Source: Planctomycetia bacterium (GTDB taxonomy: Bacteria > Planctomycetota > Planctomycetia > Pirellulales > Thermoguttaceae). From it: a DNA stretch of 64,000 nucleotides. Below the pieces are notes generated by a model. That model was not told the origin of the DNA and did not search any database. It saw only the letters and a list, made by a program, of their open reading frames with translations. The stretch lies in the NCBI GenBank assembly GCA_030527015.1, contig JAUNBR010000001.1, forward strand, positions 62,001 through 126,000, read 5' to 3'. The number at the start of each line of letters is the position of its first letter. Position 1 is the first letter of the stretch. Below are positions 36,496 through 47,184 of the stretch, one piece after another. Both the position numbers and the translations under genes were made by a program.

Positions 36496-37305
36496 TTATT
36501 CTGTGATGCCGGTTTCATTATGGAGAATGGTAAGTATATGGTCGTGAAATTTTCCATTACTGGCGACGCATTCTGTCGCGGTGTATGTTTTATTTCCTCG
36601 CCAGTCGGTAAAAGTGCCGCCAGCTTCCGTAATGATGGGATAAAGGGCGGCGATATCCCAGAGACTCATGACGGGATCTAGCATGACTTCTGCACGGCCG
36701 GTGGCCACGAGCATGTAACCGTAACAGTCCCCCCAGTTTCGTGCCAGCCGGGTTTTTTCTGTTAAAGCGTGCCATCCGGCATAACGTCCTGTTTTATGGA
36801 GTGTTTTTTCGGAGGTGGTAAGAATGAGGGCATCCTTCAGTTCTTGGCATTCAGAGACCTGTGCAGGAAGAGGTGCGCTGTTTCCTCGTGTATAAAACGC
36901 GCCGGAATTTTTCATGGCGTAAACACATTCTTGCGTGGCAGGAATGTGAATTACACCGATAACACTCTCATTTTCATACTCCACAGCGATAAGCGTTCCA
37001 TAAAGTGGTACGCCGTGAACAAAAGATTTTGTTCCGTCGATCGGATCCAGAATCCAGCGGAATCCGGAAGTTCCTTCTCGTGAGGGAAATTCTTCTCCCA
37101 AAATGGCGTCTTGGGGAAAATGTTCGCAGATCATCTGACGCATGAAGGTTTCCGTTTCCTGATCTGCTTCGGTGACGGGAGAGGCATCAGATTTCCACTG
37201 TACGTGAAAATTATTTTGTAAAAAATATTTAAGGGTGATCTTTCCTGCGCTGTGAGCCATTTTAACTGCCAGCGAAAGTCGTTCTTTCATGGTGTTTTGC
37301 ATCAT
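36496..37305 (-). CDS. hisN: Inositol-phosphatase family enzyme, HisN-type histidinol phosphatase
   Basis: The 269-residue product has metal sites Glu71/Glu72 (LGEEFPS), WILDPIDGTKSF (84-95) and LWDIAALYPIITEAGG near the C-terminus. SFVHGVPLYGTLIA is characteristic of the HisN branch rather than of SuhB or CysQ, so histidinol-phosphate dephosphorylation is the likely reaction; inositol monophosphatase or PAP phosphatase activity is the alternative. No his genes are adjacent. The start codon lacks a clear Shine-Dalgarno. It lies 158 bases downstream of hemL on the same strand. Confidence 0.82.
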   Translation of the reverse strand: MMQNTMKERLSLAVKMAHSAGKITLKYFLQNNFHVQWKSDASPVTEADQETETFMRQMICEHFPQDAILGEEFPSREGTSGFRWILDPIDGTKSFVHGVPLYGTLIAVEYENESVIGVIHIPATQECVYAMKNSGAFYTRGNSAPLPAQVSECQELKDALILTTSEKTLHKTGRYAGWHALTEKTRLARNWGDCYGYMLVATGRAEVMLDPVMSLWDIAALYPIITEAGGTFTDWRGNKTYTATECVASNGKFHDHILTILHNETGITE

Positions 37306-37463
37306 TTTCGAAATTCTTGATTATCAGATATAACAGTTAAAGTTTAAATTCCAGTTTTTTTATTGAGTGGCCAGTCATACGTGGTGTTAAAAACGGATGT
37401 TTCAGAAAGTGGGAAATGTCATAAATCGGAAATTTTTTGTATGCCTGGCAAAAAACAAAAATT

Positions 37464-38750
37464 TTATGAAAATTCTGAAAAAACTTTTTTGGCAGCGAGA
37501 ATTGTGTTTTGAATGTCTGTTTCTGTATGGGCGGCAGAAAGGAACATGGCCTCATACTGACTGCAGGGAAAATACACGCCCTGATGGAGCATCCCGTGGA
37601 AAAACCGAGAAAATGTGGCGGTATCAGAGCGTGAAGCGGAAGTCCAGTCGGTGACCGGTCCATTCTGAAAGAAGAAAGTAAGCATGGACCCGACACGATT
37701 TACGCACAGAGGAATATGATTTTTTTGTGCTTCGGCTAAAATACCGTCTGCCAATTTTTGGGAGATTTTCTCAAGATAATCGTATGGCGGATTTTCCTGT
37801 AAAATGCGGAGTGTGGCGATTCCTGCCATCATGGCTAAAGGATTTCCGCTGAGTGTTCCTGCCTGATAAATTTTCCCCGCGGGCATGACATGTGACATGA
37901 TTTCTTTTCGTCCTCCATATGCACCCACGGGAAGGCCGCCTCCGATAATTTTTCCGAAAGTCGTAAGATCTGGCGAAATATTTAGAAGTGTCTGTGCACC
38001 ACGATAACTGAGACGAAATCCAGTCATGACTTCATCACAAATTAACAGAATGCCATATTTTTGACGTACTTCGCCCAGCGCGGCACGAAATTCAGCGGAA
38101 GTGGGTACGCAGCCCATGTTTCCACAGACGGGTTCAAAAATGATTCCCGCGATTTCATTTCCGTATTCGGCACACGTATCCATTAAGGCCTGTGGATTAT
38201 TATATGGAAGAACCAGCGTATCTTTTGCAGTTCCTGAGGTAACTCCAGGAGAATCGGGTACGCTGAGAGTCGCGGCGGCGGAACCTGCCGCGATAAGAAG
38301 AGAATCGGCATGTCCGTGATAATTTCCGGAAAATTTTATTATTTTTTCCCTGCCAGTAAATCCGCGTGCCACACGAAGAGCACTCATGGTGGCTTCTGTT
38401 CCAGAGTTTACAAAACGTACCATTTCCACGGAGGGAACCGCGGCGATAATTTCTTCCGCCATGCGGGTTTCTTCCAGAGTCGGTGCTCCAAAACTCATTC
38501 CACGTAAAAGCATTTTTTGGACTTCAGAAACCACCTCTGGATGCAGATGCCCAAGAATCATGGGTCCCCATGAGCCGACATAATCAATAAATTTATTATC
38601 ATTTATGTCATAAAGATACGCTCCTTCTGCATGATGAATAAATACGGGAGAACCTCCGACTGCCTTAAATGCGCGTGCTGGACTATTCACACCACCAGGA
38701 ATGACTTTCTGTGCTTCAGAAAATGCAGATTCACTTTTTGAAAAATTCAT
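37464..38750 (-). CDS. hemL: Glutamate-1-semialdehyde 2,1-aminomutase
   Basis: The start is set at the ATG at 38750 (MNFSKSESAF), because the family begins there; an upstream in-frame Met at 38810 lies within a terminator hairpin. The product is 428 residues, the standard length. PLP Lys267 sits in TTFGKIIGGGLPVGAYGG; RFVNSGTEATMSALR (112-126), KFSGNYHGHAD and LICDEVMTGFR are class III aminotransferase motifs. It makes 5-aminolevulinate for tetrapyrroles by the C5 pathway. Confidence 0.95.
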   Translation of the reverse strand: MNFSKSESAFSEAQKVIPGGVNSPARAFKAVGGSPVFIHHAEGAYLYDINDNKFIDYVGSWGPMILGHLHPEVVSEVQKMLLRGMSFGAPTLEETRMAEEIIAAVPSVEMVRFVNSGTEATMSALRVARGFTGREKIIKFSGNYHGHADSLLIAAGSAAATLSVPDSPGVTSGTAKDTLVLPYNNPQALMDTCAEYGNEIAGIIFEPVCGNMGCVPTSAEFRAALGEVRQKYGILLICDEVMTGFRLSYRGAQTLLNISPDLTTFGKIIGGGLPVGAYGGRKEIMSHVMPAGKIYQAGTLSGNPLAMMAGIATLRILQENPPYDYLEKISQKLADGILAEAQKNHIPLCVNRVGSMLTFFFQNGPVTDWTSASRSDTATFSRFFHGMLHQGVYFPCSQYEAMFLSAAHTETDIQNTILAAKKVFSEFS

Positions 38751-38795
38751 ATGATTTATAGAATAAAAAAATTTGTAAGCTGAGTTCAAAATAAA

Positions 38796-38828
38796 AAAAG
38801 TGCTCTGCATCTTTACCGAGACACTTTT
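38796..38828 (-). terminator. Terminator hairpin just upstream of hemL
   Basis: On the minus strand AAAAGTGTCTC pairs (one bulge) with GAGCACTTTT and runs into seven T, 46 bases before the hemL start codon. It either ends transcripts from the DUF1573 gene or attenuates hemL. Confidence 0.65.
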
Positions 38829-38841
38829 ATAAACGATATAT

Positions 38842-38948
38842 TATGTACCCGATACACTATAAAATTCCGCTTCCTCGGCATTTTGCTTCGCTAAAAATAC
38901 CCACTTAAAGGGCCGCACGAAACAGAAATTTAAGGTGGAACCAGTATA
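38842..38948 (-). repeat. Interspersed palindromic element, copy 38
   Basis: A full copy (CCCGATACACTATAAAATTC and GTGGAACCAGTATA) immediately before the hemL-side terminator in the 409-base gap. Confidence 0.86.
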
Positions 38949-38970
38949 TAAATTTTAACTTTCCAGTATT

Positions 38971-39088
38971 TATACCCGATGCATCATAAATTTCCTTGTT
39001 CGCCGACAGACATGCCGGTATTTTGCTGCGCGGAAAAAACCTGCTTCAGATCCGCACAAAAAGGAAATTTAAAGGAGAATCAGTATAC
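38971..39088 (-). repeat. Interspersed palindromic element, copy 39, with GACAG insertion
   Basis: Same direction as copy 38. The insertion GTTCGCCGACAGACATGCC (38998-39016) lies before the inner stem, making this copy longer; its end carries AAAGGAGAATCAGTATA. Confidence 0.82.
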
Positions 39089-39159
39089 TTTACTAAAAAA
39101 TTCTTTTTTAAACTGTGATTTTAAGGAAAAAATAGTGAAATCTGTGTGTTATAAAATTT

Positions 39160-41073
39160 TCATGGCTTTAAAAGTACACGTCCTTTTATAGAAGAGGACT
39201 CTTTTTTGACGGTGGAACTTTTAGGTAAAGCCGATTTTGTTTCAGGAGAAAGTAAGCGCTGGGAAGACGTGGAGGGTAAAGCACTCTGCGTGTTTTGTCG
39301 TCCAGGAGACGCTTTTAAAACTGGCGGTATGGCATTCGGAGCTTTAGAAGTTTTTTCCGTGGAAGGGAAATCCTTTAGCGGGGATAATTTTGTGTTATCC
39401 AGCAGCTTCTCTGCAGTTATTTCTGGCTCTTCTAAATCTGTTTCAGGAAATGTGGCAGAAGAATTATCTTGAGGGTTTACTGGAAGTGAAAGTGGTAATT
39501 CCGGTATATTATCTTCGCTGAAAACTGAAGTGGGAACGTCTGAATTATCTTGAAATTCATTTTTTGCCGTCTCTTCCGCGGTATCTAAATTCTGAAGCGG
39601 CAGAGAAGGTGCATTCCCATTTCCCTGTGAAGATTCTGCGTCCGGAGAAAATTCCAAAGAAAGTAAATCTAAATCGCTGTCTAAAGCGTCAGATTCTGTT
39701 TCTGGAATATTCTCACCTAAAGGATTCTGCTGCGGAGTTTCTATTTCCGGAAGCTCTGAAAGAGATTTATTTTTAATAGAATCTGGCGTATTTTCCTGCT
39801 GGTCAGACAAAATATTCTCTGTTTTAACAGGAAACTCTTCTTCCGACAGAGTATTTAAAATAGCCTCTTTCTCTTTCTGCTCCGGGGAAACATCCTCCAG
39901 CACGGGAATCGCTATTTCTTCAGGTATATCTTCCTCCCGCAAGTCTTTTTCTCCTGGTGCATCTTCCGTAAGAGTCTGTAATATTTCATCTGTAGCAGGC
40001 AGGGATAAATTTTCTTCTATTATTTTTTCTGATTCTTCAGGTAACGCTCCTGCCGTTTCTGTTTTTTGCAGGGCAGGAAGCGCTTCGTGTGTTTCCGGCT
40101 CCGTAATTTTTCCCATAAAGTCCAGAGGCATAAGGGTTTCTCCGTCCACATCTGTAATAATGATGACTTTCCCCTGAACGGTTCCGGGGGTTTTCCCCGT
40201 GTACTGCATTCCTACAGTATATCGGGAATCTGTAATTTTACGAATGTTGGCGGAAATATATGGATCCTGTGAGCGAATATCCAAAATTCGAAATGGTTCT
40301 TGTCCCTCCACGACTACAACTTTCGTGGCAGTCTGACCGATTTCCACCAGTCCGAAAGAAAGAGGAGAGGGGTTTACCGATAAAGGCTGGCGTACACGCC
40401 CTTCCACCTGAATGGGGAAACGCTGATTCCGAGGATCCGGGTCATTCGTAACCAGTTCTAGAAATTCACTGAAACGCCCTGCCGGTGCCTGCTGTTTCAG
40501 AAAAACTGTCATCTGATATGAGACCTGGCTGTAATTTCGACTCGTTTCACGTAATTTAACAGATAAAAATGGACAGGTGCTCTGAACATCCTGTATTCGC
40601 CAGTTAGGGCGGCCCACACAGTTTATATTAACATTTAGCGCGGGTTCTTTCCCCTGTGAAACCGTTCCAAAATATACGATTCCAGGATTTACTGCCACGT
40701 CCGCACGAATGTGAACATAAGAATGGAGCTGAACTTCCATGGGATATGGTTTAGAAAATCTTACAGTAATTGTCGCATTTTTATTACCGACAAAATTTTT
40801 GGTATTTACCGTAATTTTCACTTTCCCTTTTTCCCATGTTTTAATGGGTGTTCGAGTAAATTCAGGAAAAGTGCACTGGCATGAAGACGTAACAGAAGAA
40901 ATAACGACATCTTCATTATATTTGTTGGTAAAAGTGAATTCATAATCTGTTTTAGATCCTTTTACCACGGTGCCAAAATTATGTGAGGTGGTTTCAAACA
41001 TATCTGCTGCCCAGTTACCACTTCCTGTGGTCGCGCTGAGAGCAATCATCCATGACAGTAAAACAGCATGCAT
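39160..41073 (-). CDS. Exported DUF1573 protein with long acidic tail
   Basis: The 637-residue product has a short signal peptide (MHAVLLSWMIALSA, cleavage near residue 23). Residues about 27-125 are a DUF1573/ASH-like immunoglobulin-type domain (HNFGTVVKGSKTDYEFTFTN, SSCQCTFPEF), and a second such unit starts near 243 (LSFGLVEIGQ). From about 330 the chain is disordered: Glu/Pro/Ser/Leu-rich and very acidic to about 580, then Lys/Ser/Pro-rich at the end. It is probably a periplasmic or surface protein; the tail may act as a flexible or electrostatic spacer. Partner unknown. It is transcribed divergently from the giant-protein cluster. Confidence 0.75.
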   Translation of the reverse strand: MHAVLLSWMIALSATTGSGNWAADMFETTSHNFGTVVKGSKTDYEFTFTNKYNEDVVISSVTSSCQCTFPEFTRTPIKTWEKGKVKITVNTKNFVGNKNATITVRFSKPYPMEVQLHSYVHIRADVAVNPGIVYFGTVSQGKEPALNVNINCVGRPNWRIQDVQSTCPFLSVKLRETSRNYSQVSYQMTVFLKQQAPAGRFSEFLELVTNDPDPRNQRFPIQVEGRVRQPLSVNPSPLSFGLVEIGQTATKVVVVEGQEPFRILDIRSQDPYISANIRKITDSRYTVGMQYTGKTPGTVQGKVIIITDVDGETLMPLDFMGKITEPETHEALPALQKTETAGALPEESEKIIEENLSLPATDEILQTLTEDAPGEKDLREEDIPEEIAIPVLEDVSPEQKEKEAILNTLSEEEFPVKTENILSDQQENTPDSIKNKSLSELPEIETPQQNPLGENIPETESDALDSDLDLLSLEFSPDAESSQGNGNAPSLPLQNLDTAEETAKNEFQDNSDVPTSVFSEDNIPELPLSLPVNPQDNSSATFPETDLEEPEITAEKLLDNTKLSPLKDFPSTEKTSKAPNAIPPVLKASPGRQNTQSALPSTSSQRLLSPETKSALPKSSTVKKESSSIKGRVLLKP

Positions 41074-41932
41074 TATATTTATCCAATTTCTGTTAATAAA
41101 GTTTAAATAATCATTAAAATTTCACTAAATTATTTTAACATAAATATATTATATATGCAATTATAGATTTTAGTCAAGTGTTATATTTTTCACTGTGAAT
41201 GATAAAATAAATATTTATTGAAACATCATTTTAGGAAATTCTCAGATGATAAGTTTTGTGCAAAATTCAGATATATGGTAAATTAAAAGGGGAAATTTTC
41301 AAAAAATATCTAAAATCTGGCCAAAAAACTAAAAAATACTGAAATACTTAATGTTCGGTGAATGAAAACACATAAAACTAAAATAGATTTTTAATTGATT
41401 TTAGGAGTGAAAATATTTTTAAAAGAAAAATATTTTGATTTTTAACATTTATCGGCTAATTTTAAGCGGAATAATCATTATAAATATAATGAAAAGGCTT
41501 TTTTTGTCAAAAAAGATATAAACTTTCTATTTTCTCCATCTCCCGAAACTGATAAAATTTAGTATAATATAAGTCAGGCAGAAAAATGGATGGAATCAGT
41601 TTATGTTTTGTATTTAAGTGCATAAATTATTTCTGTTTTCCTGATATTTTGGTTTACCTATTTCCTGACAGCACGATTAGTCAGCAGACGAGAGCTGGAA
41701 TTTATTCTGATTTTATTTCCGATGCACTATAAATTTCTGCTTCCCCGGCATTTTGCTTTGCTGAAAATGCCTGCATTCAGAGCCGCAAAGAACTGAAATT
41801 TAAAGTGGATCCAGAATAGTGAAGTAAAATACTCTGAAAGCAAAATTTACTGTATTTTCAGATATAAAGTGGACCAAAATTTATATATAAATAATGAAAT
41901 AATCAATTTAAATTTTTTAGTACTTTCAGAAA
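41074..41932. other. 859-base AT-rich divergent regulatory gap
   Basis: This gap separates the DUF1573 gene from the giant-protein cluster and must hold promoters for both. TATAAT in a TTTAGTATAATATAAG context near 41565 is a weak candidate for the plus strand, without a good -35. It also holds element copy 40. I see no gene. Confidence 0.45.
41713..41817 (-). repeat. Interspersed palindromic element, copy 40
   Basis: A clear copy with slightly altered ends, about 115 bases upstream of the first giant gene. Confidence 0.86.
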
Positions 41933-44900
41933 ATGTTTTCAAAAGATAAAAATTTTCGCCAATTATTATGGTGCGCTCAAGAAATATCTGTGGAAAAAAC
42001 ATGGCTTTTCTCGAGAAAATGGCCCTGGATAAATCTATTATTGGGACGAAAAATAAATATTTTGCGGCGACGAATACCGATATTTATTTATTTTCTTTTT
42101 TTCTGCGTGGAAATGATTTTCAGTACACACTCTGTTTTTGTGCCATTTTCTTTTCTGGAAAGTGATTTATTTTTTAATGTGACTGCATCTGCTCAAGATA
42201 TTTCGTTTCCGAGAAATAATCTGGAAGAAAATGAAAGAAAGGAGAGTAAGGAACCGGGAATTTTTTCTCCATATGTCCAAAATGGGAATGATGCTAAAAA
42301 TAAAGGTGCTGGAGTTTCTCGTGCGGTATTTCCACCTGTGCCATTAACGCCCTCATCTCAAGAGGGAATTCCACTTTATTTAATGAATAAGGACGGACGC
42401 TTGGTGGTGGTACCGGGGATACGTTTAGAACAGTTGGAGCAGATGATCCATGTAAATGGCGGAGAACGGCCTGAAAAATCCTTAAAACCATCAGCTTTTC
42501 CGGAATATATTATTCATTCCATACAGGGAACCGGACAGATCGAAAAAAATTTTGTGAAACTGAAAGTTTTTTTCCGCGTGGAAACCTTTATGGACACCCC
42601 GATAAAAGTGCCCTTACGTTTTAATGAAAGTATTTTATGTTCCATGAAACAGGAGCCGGAGTCTGCCCAAAATCTGGAGGAGCAGAATGTTTTTCGGATG
42701 GTGCAGACGCCAAAAATGGAAAAGGATTCCGAGATTACACAAAATGAGCAGGAAAAGAAAAGTGTTTCGTTTCTGCAGCGAGATTTACGTCTGGTACATT
42801 CTTATCAGGGAGAAGGAAGAATGTGGCTGGAGTTTCAGCAGGAGAACGGCGGTTTTATCGCCTGGATTATGGGAAAAGGAATTCATGAAATGGAGCTTCA
42901 TTTTCTTCTTCCTGTTCAGCGATCTGGGGAGGAAAATTTTCTGTCTCTGGAATGTCCTGCTGCGACCATGTCTGAGTTAAAATTTGAGTTACCACAGACA
43001 CGGGGTGAGTCCGAAATGATGAATGTATCTGTTTCTGAGGGTGCCACTTTATTATCACCACTTTTTGTCGTTCTGGATTCACAGGAAAATCCAAATATCG
43101 CGCGAAATGACGAAAGAGGGATAACTCAATTAAATGTTATGCAGGTAAAAGATACATTACGTTTAGCCTGGAGTATACCTGAGAAAAAAAGGGAGCTTCC
43201 ACGAACTGTGCGTGAAGTGGATGGTCTGATTCTGACGACAATTGAAAAATCAGAGATAAAGTTTACCGCTCAATTAAAGGTGAATATTCATGGACTGCCT
43301 ACGAATCAGATTTTTGTGAGACTCCCATCTGAAGCAGAATGGATACCGACTTTTTCACCGAATTATATAATGCGCGTGCATCAGGAGGTGCAGCCTGAGA
43401 ATATTTCATCCACGAAAGAAAACCCAGAGTCCACGACTTATGTTTCTTCTTCAGTGAAAAAAAACCATTTAAATCAGGAGGAAGTGACGTCTCCTCTGGA
43501 AAAGGAGATGCATATTCCTGGCATCCAGACGGATTCCATGGAGAATAAAAAAGACAGAGTGCTGGTGGAAGTTCTGTTAAAAGAAAAGATCACGGGAACT
43601 GTGAATGTGACGATTCAGGCCAGAATTTCCAAAGAAATGATGTCTTGTGATGACTGGTTCGATTTAGGAGGTTTCGAAGTTTTGGATGCTTCTCGACAGA
43701 CGGGGCATTATGCGATTAAATCTGAACTGAATCGGCATAATCTCTGGGCTCCTGGTGACGGCGTGCGCCGAGTGGAATCTTTACCTGAGGGTACGGTTAC
43801 AGAAAATTTTGAGCCCAGTTCTTCTGATGTTTTGCATGACGAGGAAACATCAGAATCCGGAGAATCTTCAGGACGGATGCTGAAGCCGAGCTCCTCCACA
43901 GAGACATTACCAGAAAATGGTTTTCGGGAAGAGAGTTTATCTCCATTTTCTCCTTCTGAGCAAATGGAGTCGGGTACTGGAGGTGAATCTGATATTTCGT
44001 TTTTTCCCCCTTTAAGGTCAGCGGATGATTCTTCGTTTATATGGAAAACCCATGGTTATTTAACGGCACTACACATGCCGGCAGAAAATGGTGAAGAAGA
44101 AATAAAAAATGAGTTACCCCCACGTGAAAGAAAGGGGGGAACTGAGGGAGCGGATATTATATTCATGGAAGGAAGTTCTGATTCGGTTATGCCGAAGTCT
44201 GTTACGGATTCATCAGGACATCCTGTACCTGAAAATTTATCGGTAACGTCTGATGGTATTTCAGGAGAGATTTCACCAAGAGTTTTGCAGGAAAAAAAGG
44301 AATGGGTGGCTGTTTTTGAATATACGTCACAGCCCATGAGGTTATTAACTCGCCTAATTACGCGCAGTGTTCGGTTAAACGTGGAGCCAGAATATCACGT
44401 AACCGTTACGGATAAGGAAATACAGTTAAAGGGAACCTGGAAGTGTTTTATACGTGGAGGACGCATTTCATGGATAGACGTGGATTTTGGTGACTGGAAT
44501 TTTGATTTTGTTGGTCCGGAGAATCTGATTTTTCTAGAATCTCTGGAAGTGGATGCGAAAGGAAGGATTTCCGTACCTCTGATTCAGCCCACCAGCGGGC
44601 ATTTTGTGCTGACGTTCCAGGCGCACCGGAAGTTATCTGAAAATGAGTCGGAAGTGGAGTTTACATTTCCGCAGGTGGTACAGAATCAGGCGGTTTCGGT
44701 GATTCAGACGGCCACTCCCGCAGAAGTATGTGTGCAGCCGGCGGTAAATATCGAGCTGGTACCGAATATGGAAAAGATAAGCTCCATGACACGCCTTCCC
44801 AAGATAAGCGGCAGTCAGAAAAAAACGTCGCCGGTAAACGCTTTTTATTATCGCTGCGAAAATGCACGTGCGGTATTCGCGGCCACGAGAAAGATTCATA

Positions 44901-46945
44901 CTCAGGCGATTTCTGTGCGCCAGCTTTCACGTCTGGAGGTTTATCCAGAAAGATACCATGTGTATCAGACATATGAATATAAGGTTTCATATGTGCCGAT
45001 TCAGCAACTAAAATTTATTTTACCGGAAATAAATACGGAAATGATGGATGTGTATATTTCACATCAGGAGTTTCCGAATGGTGATGTTCCATCTGGGGCA
45101 GGGGAAAGAGAGTTTTATATTTCTGGCGAGCATGGGATTTTAGAATATGATGTGTCGCATCAGAATGGAGGGACGGGAAGCAGTTTTTTGACGGATAATT
45201 TTTATCGGAGTCCATATGTGCCTGTGTTTACGACACGGCGTCCTGTGGTAAGAATTGCTCCGTTATCTGGCGGAGATTTACAGAAACGTCAGATGGATGT
45301 TACGGTGCAGCTGCCGGAGGAGAAAATCGGTATTTTTTATGTGACATTTAGTTATACTGTTTCTTCAGAGAAATTATCGGCGGCGGTCAGTCATCTTCGT
45401 GATTATTTTCTGGGCGTATCCCAGGACGGTACTCTGCAGGAAAACCGTCTTCGTGTTTATGCACATCCGTCCATTCAGGTGATGCCTTTACCGGTGACGA
45501 GTGAAAGTACGCAGTGGAAGGAATATCAGCTTATGTCGGAGGCGAATCGTTTCAGTGAAGTGGTAATTCGGGCGGTACAGGATGGTCTGGATTATGTGCA
45601 GCTGGGGATTTTGTCACCACGGACGGGGTCTGTGGGATCAGAGAAAACGGTGTCTGAGTCTGGGATTCCAGGGGAATTTAATATTCGGCCAAAAGAATCG
45701 CTGTCTGTTCAGGGTGAAGTTTCCGGTGGAGAAGTTTCATCCGAGGATAAAGCACGTTCAGCACAAGACATTTCTCTTTCTTCAGTTAAGAGAGTGTCCA
45801 GAATTCCATTTTTGTTGGAGTGCCGTTCTTCTTCTGCACAGGAACGGATTATTTTGGCTGTGGAATTACGAGAAAAAGATCCTCAGTCGTTAACGATAAT
45901 AGATCGTTACTGGCTTCAGAGCTGGATAGCGGGGAATATTCGGCAGGATCGTGCCGCTTTTCTTTTCCAGCCGGTGGTAACAGAAAATACTTTTTCGGGG
46001 GGAGGGGAAGAATATAATGATGGAACGGAAAATAATTACATTCCTTCACGAAGATTTACGGTTCAGCTTCCGACAGGTGCTTCGGTGGATGAGGCGGAAG
46101 TATGGATTAATCATCGTCCCGGGAGGATGGGAACGGATGTAAAACGTCTGTCGGCCAATTCATTACAGATTACACTTCAGAGTGTTCCGGATAATCTTCC
46201 ATGTACGGTGGAAGTGCGCTATCAATTTCCCTGTAATCTTCAGACGGAAGAAAAAATTCGGATGGAAGTGCCGTATGTGGAGGATGCGGCGTGGATCCGT
46301 GGAATGTACTGGCAGGTGGTGGTTCCAGGGAATGTTCATATTATATCACCACCGGAAGGTTTTTCCATGGAATATCGGTGGGCGTGGAACCGATTTTTTT
46401 GGGGACGTGTTCCTTTATGGGAGCAGGCATCTCTGGAACGCTGGAGTGGCGCTTTTCAGGGAACTCCCGCGCCTGGGACGATGAATCGGTATGTGTTCGC
46501 GGGAATGGGAGCCAGAGATACTCTGAAAAATGGAGTGTCCGTTTTTGTGGTGAATCGGACGACGCTTGTGTCTTTATTAGCGGTGGTGGTTTTTTTGTGT
46601 GGGTTTATTTTTATTCATTTTAGCTGTGTTAGACATCCGCTATTTTTGTTGGCATTACTGATTATTTTGGGAGGTTTTGGTCTGAGGTATCCCGATTTAA
46701 CGTTACTTGCTCTGCAGGCGGCGTCTCTGGGTGCAGTTCTGGTGGTGATTTCCGTGCTGTGTAATTTTTATAACCGTGGGCCGTTCCGTTCTGGTGGAGA
46801 AATTGTAGTGGAGGCAGAGACGACGATTTCTCCATCTCAGAAAACTATTATTACGCCGATTACGGAGGATGTGTCACCATCCGCTGCGGGAATGCAGTCA
46901 CAGAGACTTTCGCCGTCAGATAAAGAAGTGGAGCGGCCGGGATGA
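41933..46945 (+). CDS. Giant exported membrane-anchored protein 1 (1,670 residues)
   Basis: An unusually long N-terminal leader holds a hydrophobic segment at 49-68 and a likely cleavage site after TASA (residue 87). Motif PLYLMNKDGRLVVVPG then LEQLEQMI (about 148-172) precedes a long beta-rich exoplasmic region. Residues about 600-790 are a Ser/Glu/Pro-rich linker. A later segment has IDRYWLQSWIAGNIRQDRAA (about 1323-1342). The C-terminus has three hydrophobic segments (about 1543-1612) and a short Ser/Pro tail. No enzyme motif is visible. Genes 2 and 3 follow on the same strand with similar architecture. A surface or envelope scaffold is my inference. No Shine-Dalgarno is seen at the start. 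Confidence 0.72.
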   Translation: MFSKDKNFRQLLWCAQEISVEKTWLFSRKWPWINLLLGRKINILRRRIPIFIYFLFFCVEMIFSTHSVFVPFSFLESDLFFNVTASAQDISFPRNNLEENERKESKEPGIFSPYVQNGNDAKNKGAGVSRAVFPPVPLTPSSQEGIPLYLMNKDGRLVVVPGIRLEQLEQMIHVNGGERPEKSLKPSAFPEYIIHSIQGTGQIEKNFVKLKVFFRVETFMDTPIKVPLRFNESILCSMKQEPESAQNLEEQNVFRMVQTPKMEKDSEITQNEQEKKSVSFLQRDLRLVHSYQGEGRMWLEFQQENGGFIAWIMGKGIHEMELHFLLPVQRSGEENFLSLECPAATMSELKFELPQTRGESEMMNVSVSEGATLLSPLFVVLDSQENPNIARNDERGITQLNVMQVKDTLRLAWSIPEKKRELPRTVREVDGLILTTIEKSEIKFTAQLKVNIHGLPTNQIFVRLPSEAEWIPTFSPNYIMRVHQEVQPENISSTKENPESTTYVSSSVKKNHLNQEEVTSPLEKEMHIPGIQTDSMENKKDRVLVEVLLKEKITGTVNVTIQARISKEMMSCDDWFDLGGFEVLDASRQTGHYAIKSELNRHNLWAPGDGVRRVESLPEGTVTENFEPSSSDVLHDEETSESGESSGRMLKPSSSTETLPENGFREESLSPFSPSEQMESGTGGESDISFFPPLRSADDSSFIWKTHGYLTALHMPAENGEEEIKNELPPRERKGGTEGADIIFMEGSSDSVMPKSVTDSSGHPVPENLSVTSDGISGEISPRVLQEKKEWVAVFEYTSQPMRLLTRLITRSVRLNVEPEYHVTVTDKEIQLKGTWKCFIRGGRISWIDVDFGDWNFDFVGPENLIFLESLEVDAKGRISVPLIQPTSGHFVLTFQAHRKLSENESEVEFTFPQVVQNQAVSVIQTATPAEVCVQPAVNIELVPNMEKISSMTRLPKISGSQKKTSPVNAFYYRCENARAVFAATRKIHTQAISVRQLSRLEVYPERYHVYQTYEYKVSYVPIQQLKFILPEINTEMMDVYISHQEFPNGDVPSGAGEREFYISGEHGILEYDVSHQNGGTGSSFLTDNFYRSPYVPVFTTRRPVVRIAPLSGGDLQKRQMDVTVQLPEEKIGIFYVTFSYTVSSEKLSAAVSHLRDYFLGVSQDGTLQENRLRVYAHPSIQVMPLPVTSESTQWKEYQLMSEANRFSEVVIRAVQDGLDYVQLGILSPRTGSVGSEKTVSESGIPGEFNIRPKESLSVQGEVSGGEVSSEDKARSAQDISLSSVKRVSRIPFLLECRSSSAQERIILAVELREKDPQSLTIIDRYWLQSWIAGNIRQDRAAFLFQPVVTENTFSGGGEEYNDGTENNYIPSRRFTVQLPTGASVDEAEVWINHRPGRMGTDVKRLSANSLQITLQSVPDNLPCTVEVRYQFPCNLQTEEKIRMEVPYVEDAAWIRGMYWQVVVPGNVHIISPPEGFSMEYRWAWNRFFWGRVPLWEQASLERWSGAFQGTPAPGTMNRYVFAGMGARDTLKNGVSVFVVNRTTLVSLLAVVVFLCGFIFIHFSCVRHPLFLLALLIILGGFGLRYPDLTLLALQAASLGAVLVVISVLCNFYNRGPFRSGGEIVVEAETTISPSQKTIITPITEDVSPSAAGMQSQRLSPSDKEVERPG

Positions 46946-47013
46946 TTTTTTCGTATATTTCTGGAGGCAGATTTTTACAGAGGCAGAAATGTCGTGAAGA
47001 TTTAATATTATCT

Positions 47014-47161
47014 TTTTATATTCGGTGCACTGTAAATTTTAGTTCATATCACATTTTTTCCCCCGATGTACGATAAAATTTTGCTTTTTCAGTATTTTGC
47101 TTCATTAAAAGTGCCTGATTTCGAGCCACACAAAACGGGAATTTAATGGAGAATCAGTATA
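47014..47161 (-). repeat. Element copy 41 preceded by a partial copy
   Basis: The partial unit (47014-47055) has only an arm; the full unit (47056-47161) ends with TTTAATGGAGAATCAGTATA. Confidence 0.75.
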
Positions 47162-47184
47162 AAATGTATAAAATACGGTTTTTG

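Noticed and set aside
44056-44337. Antisense frames of 60-125 codons within the three giant genes
   Set aside because: They are shadows on the opposite strand or other frames of long genes with intact domain layout.
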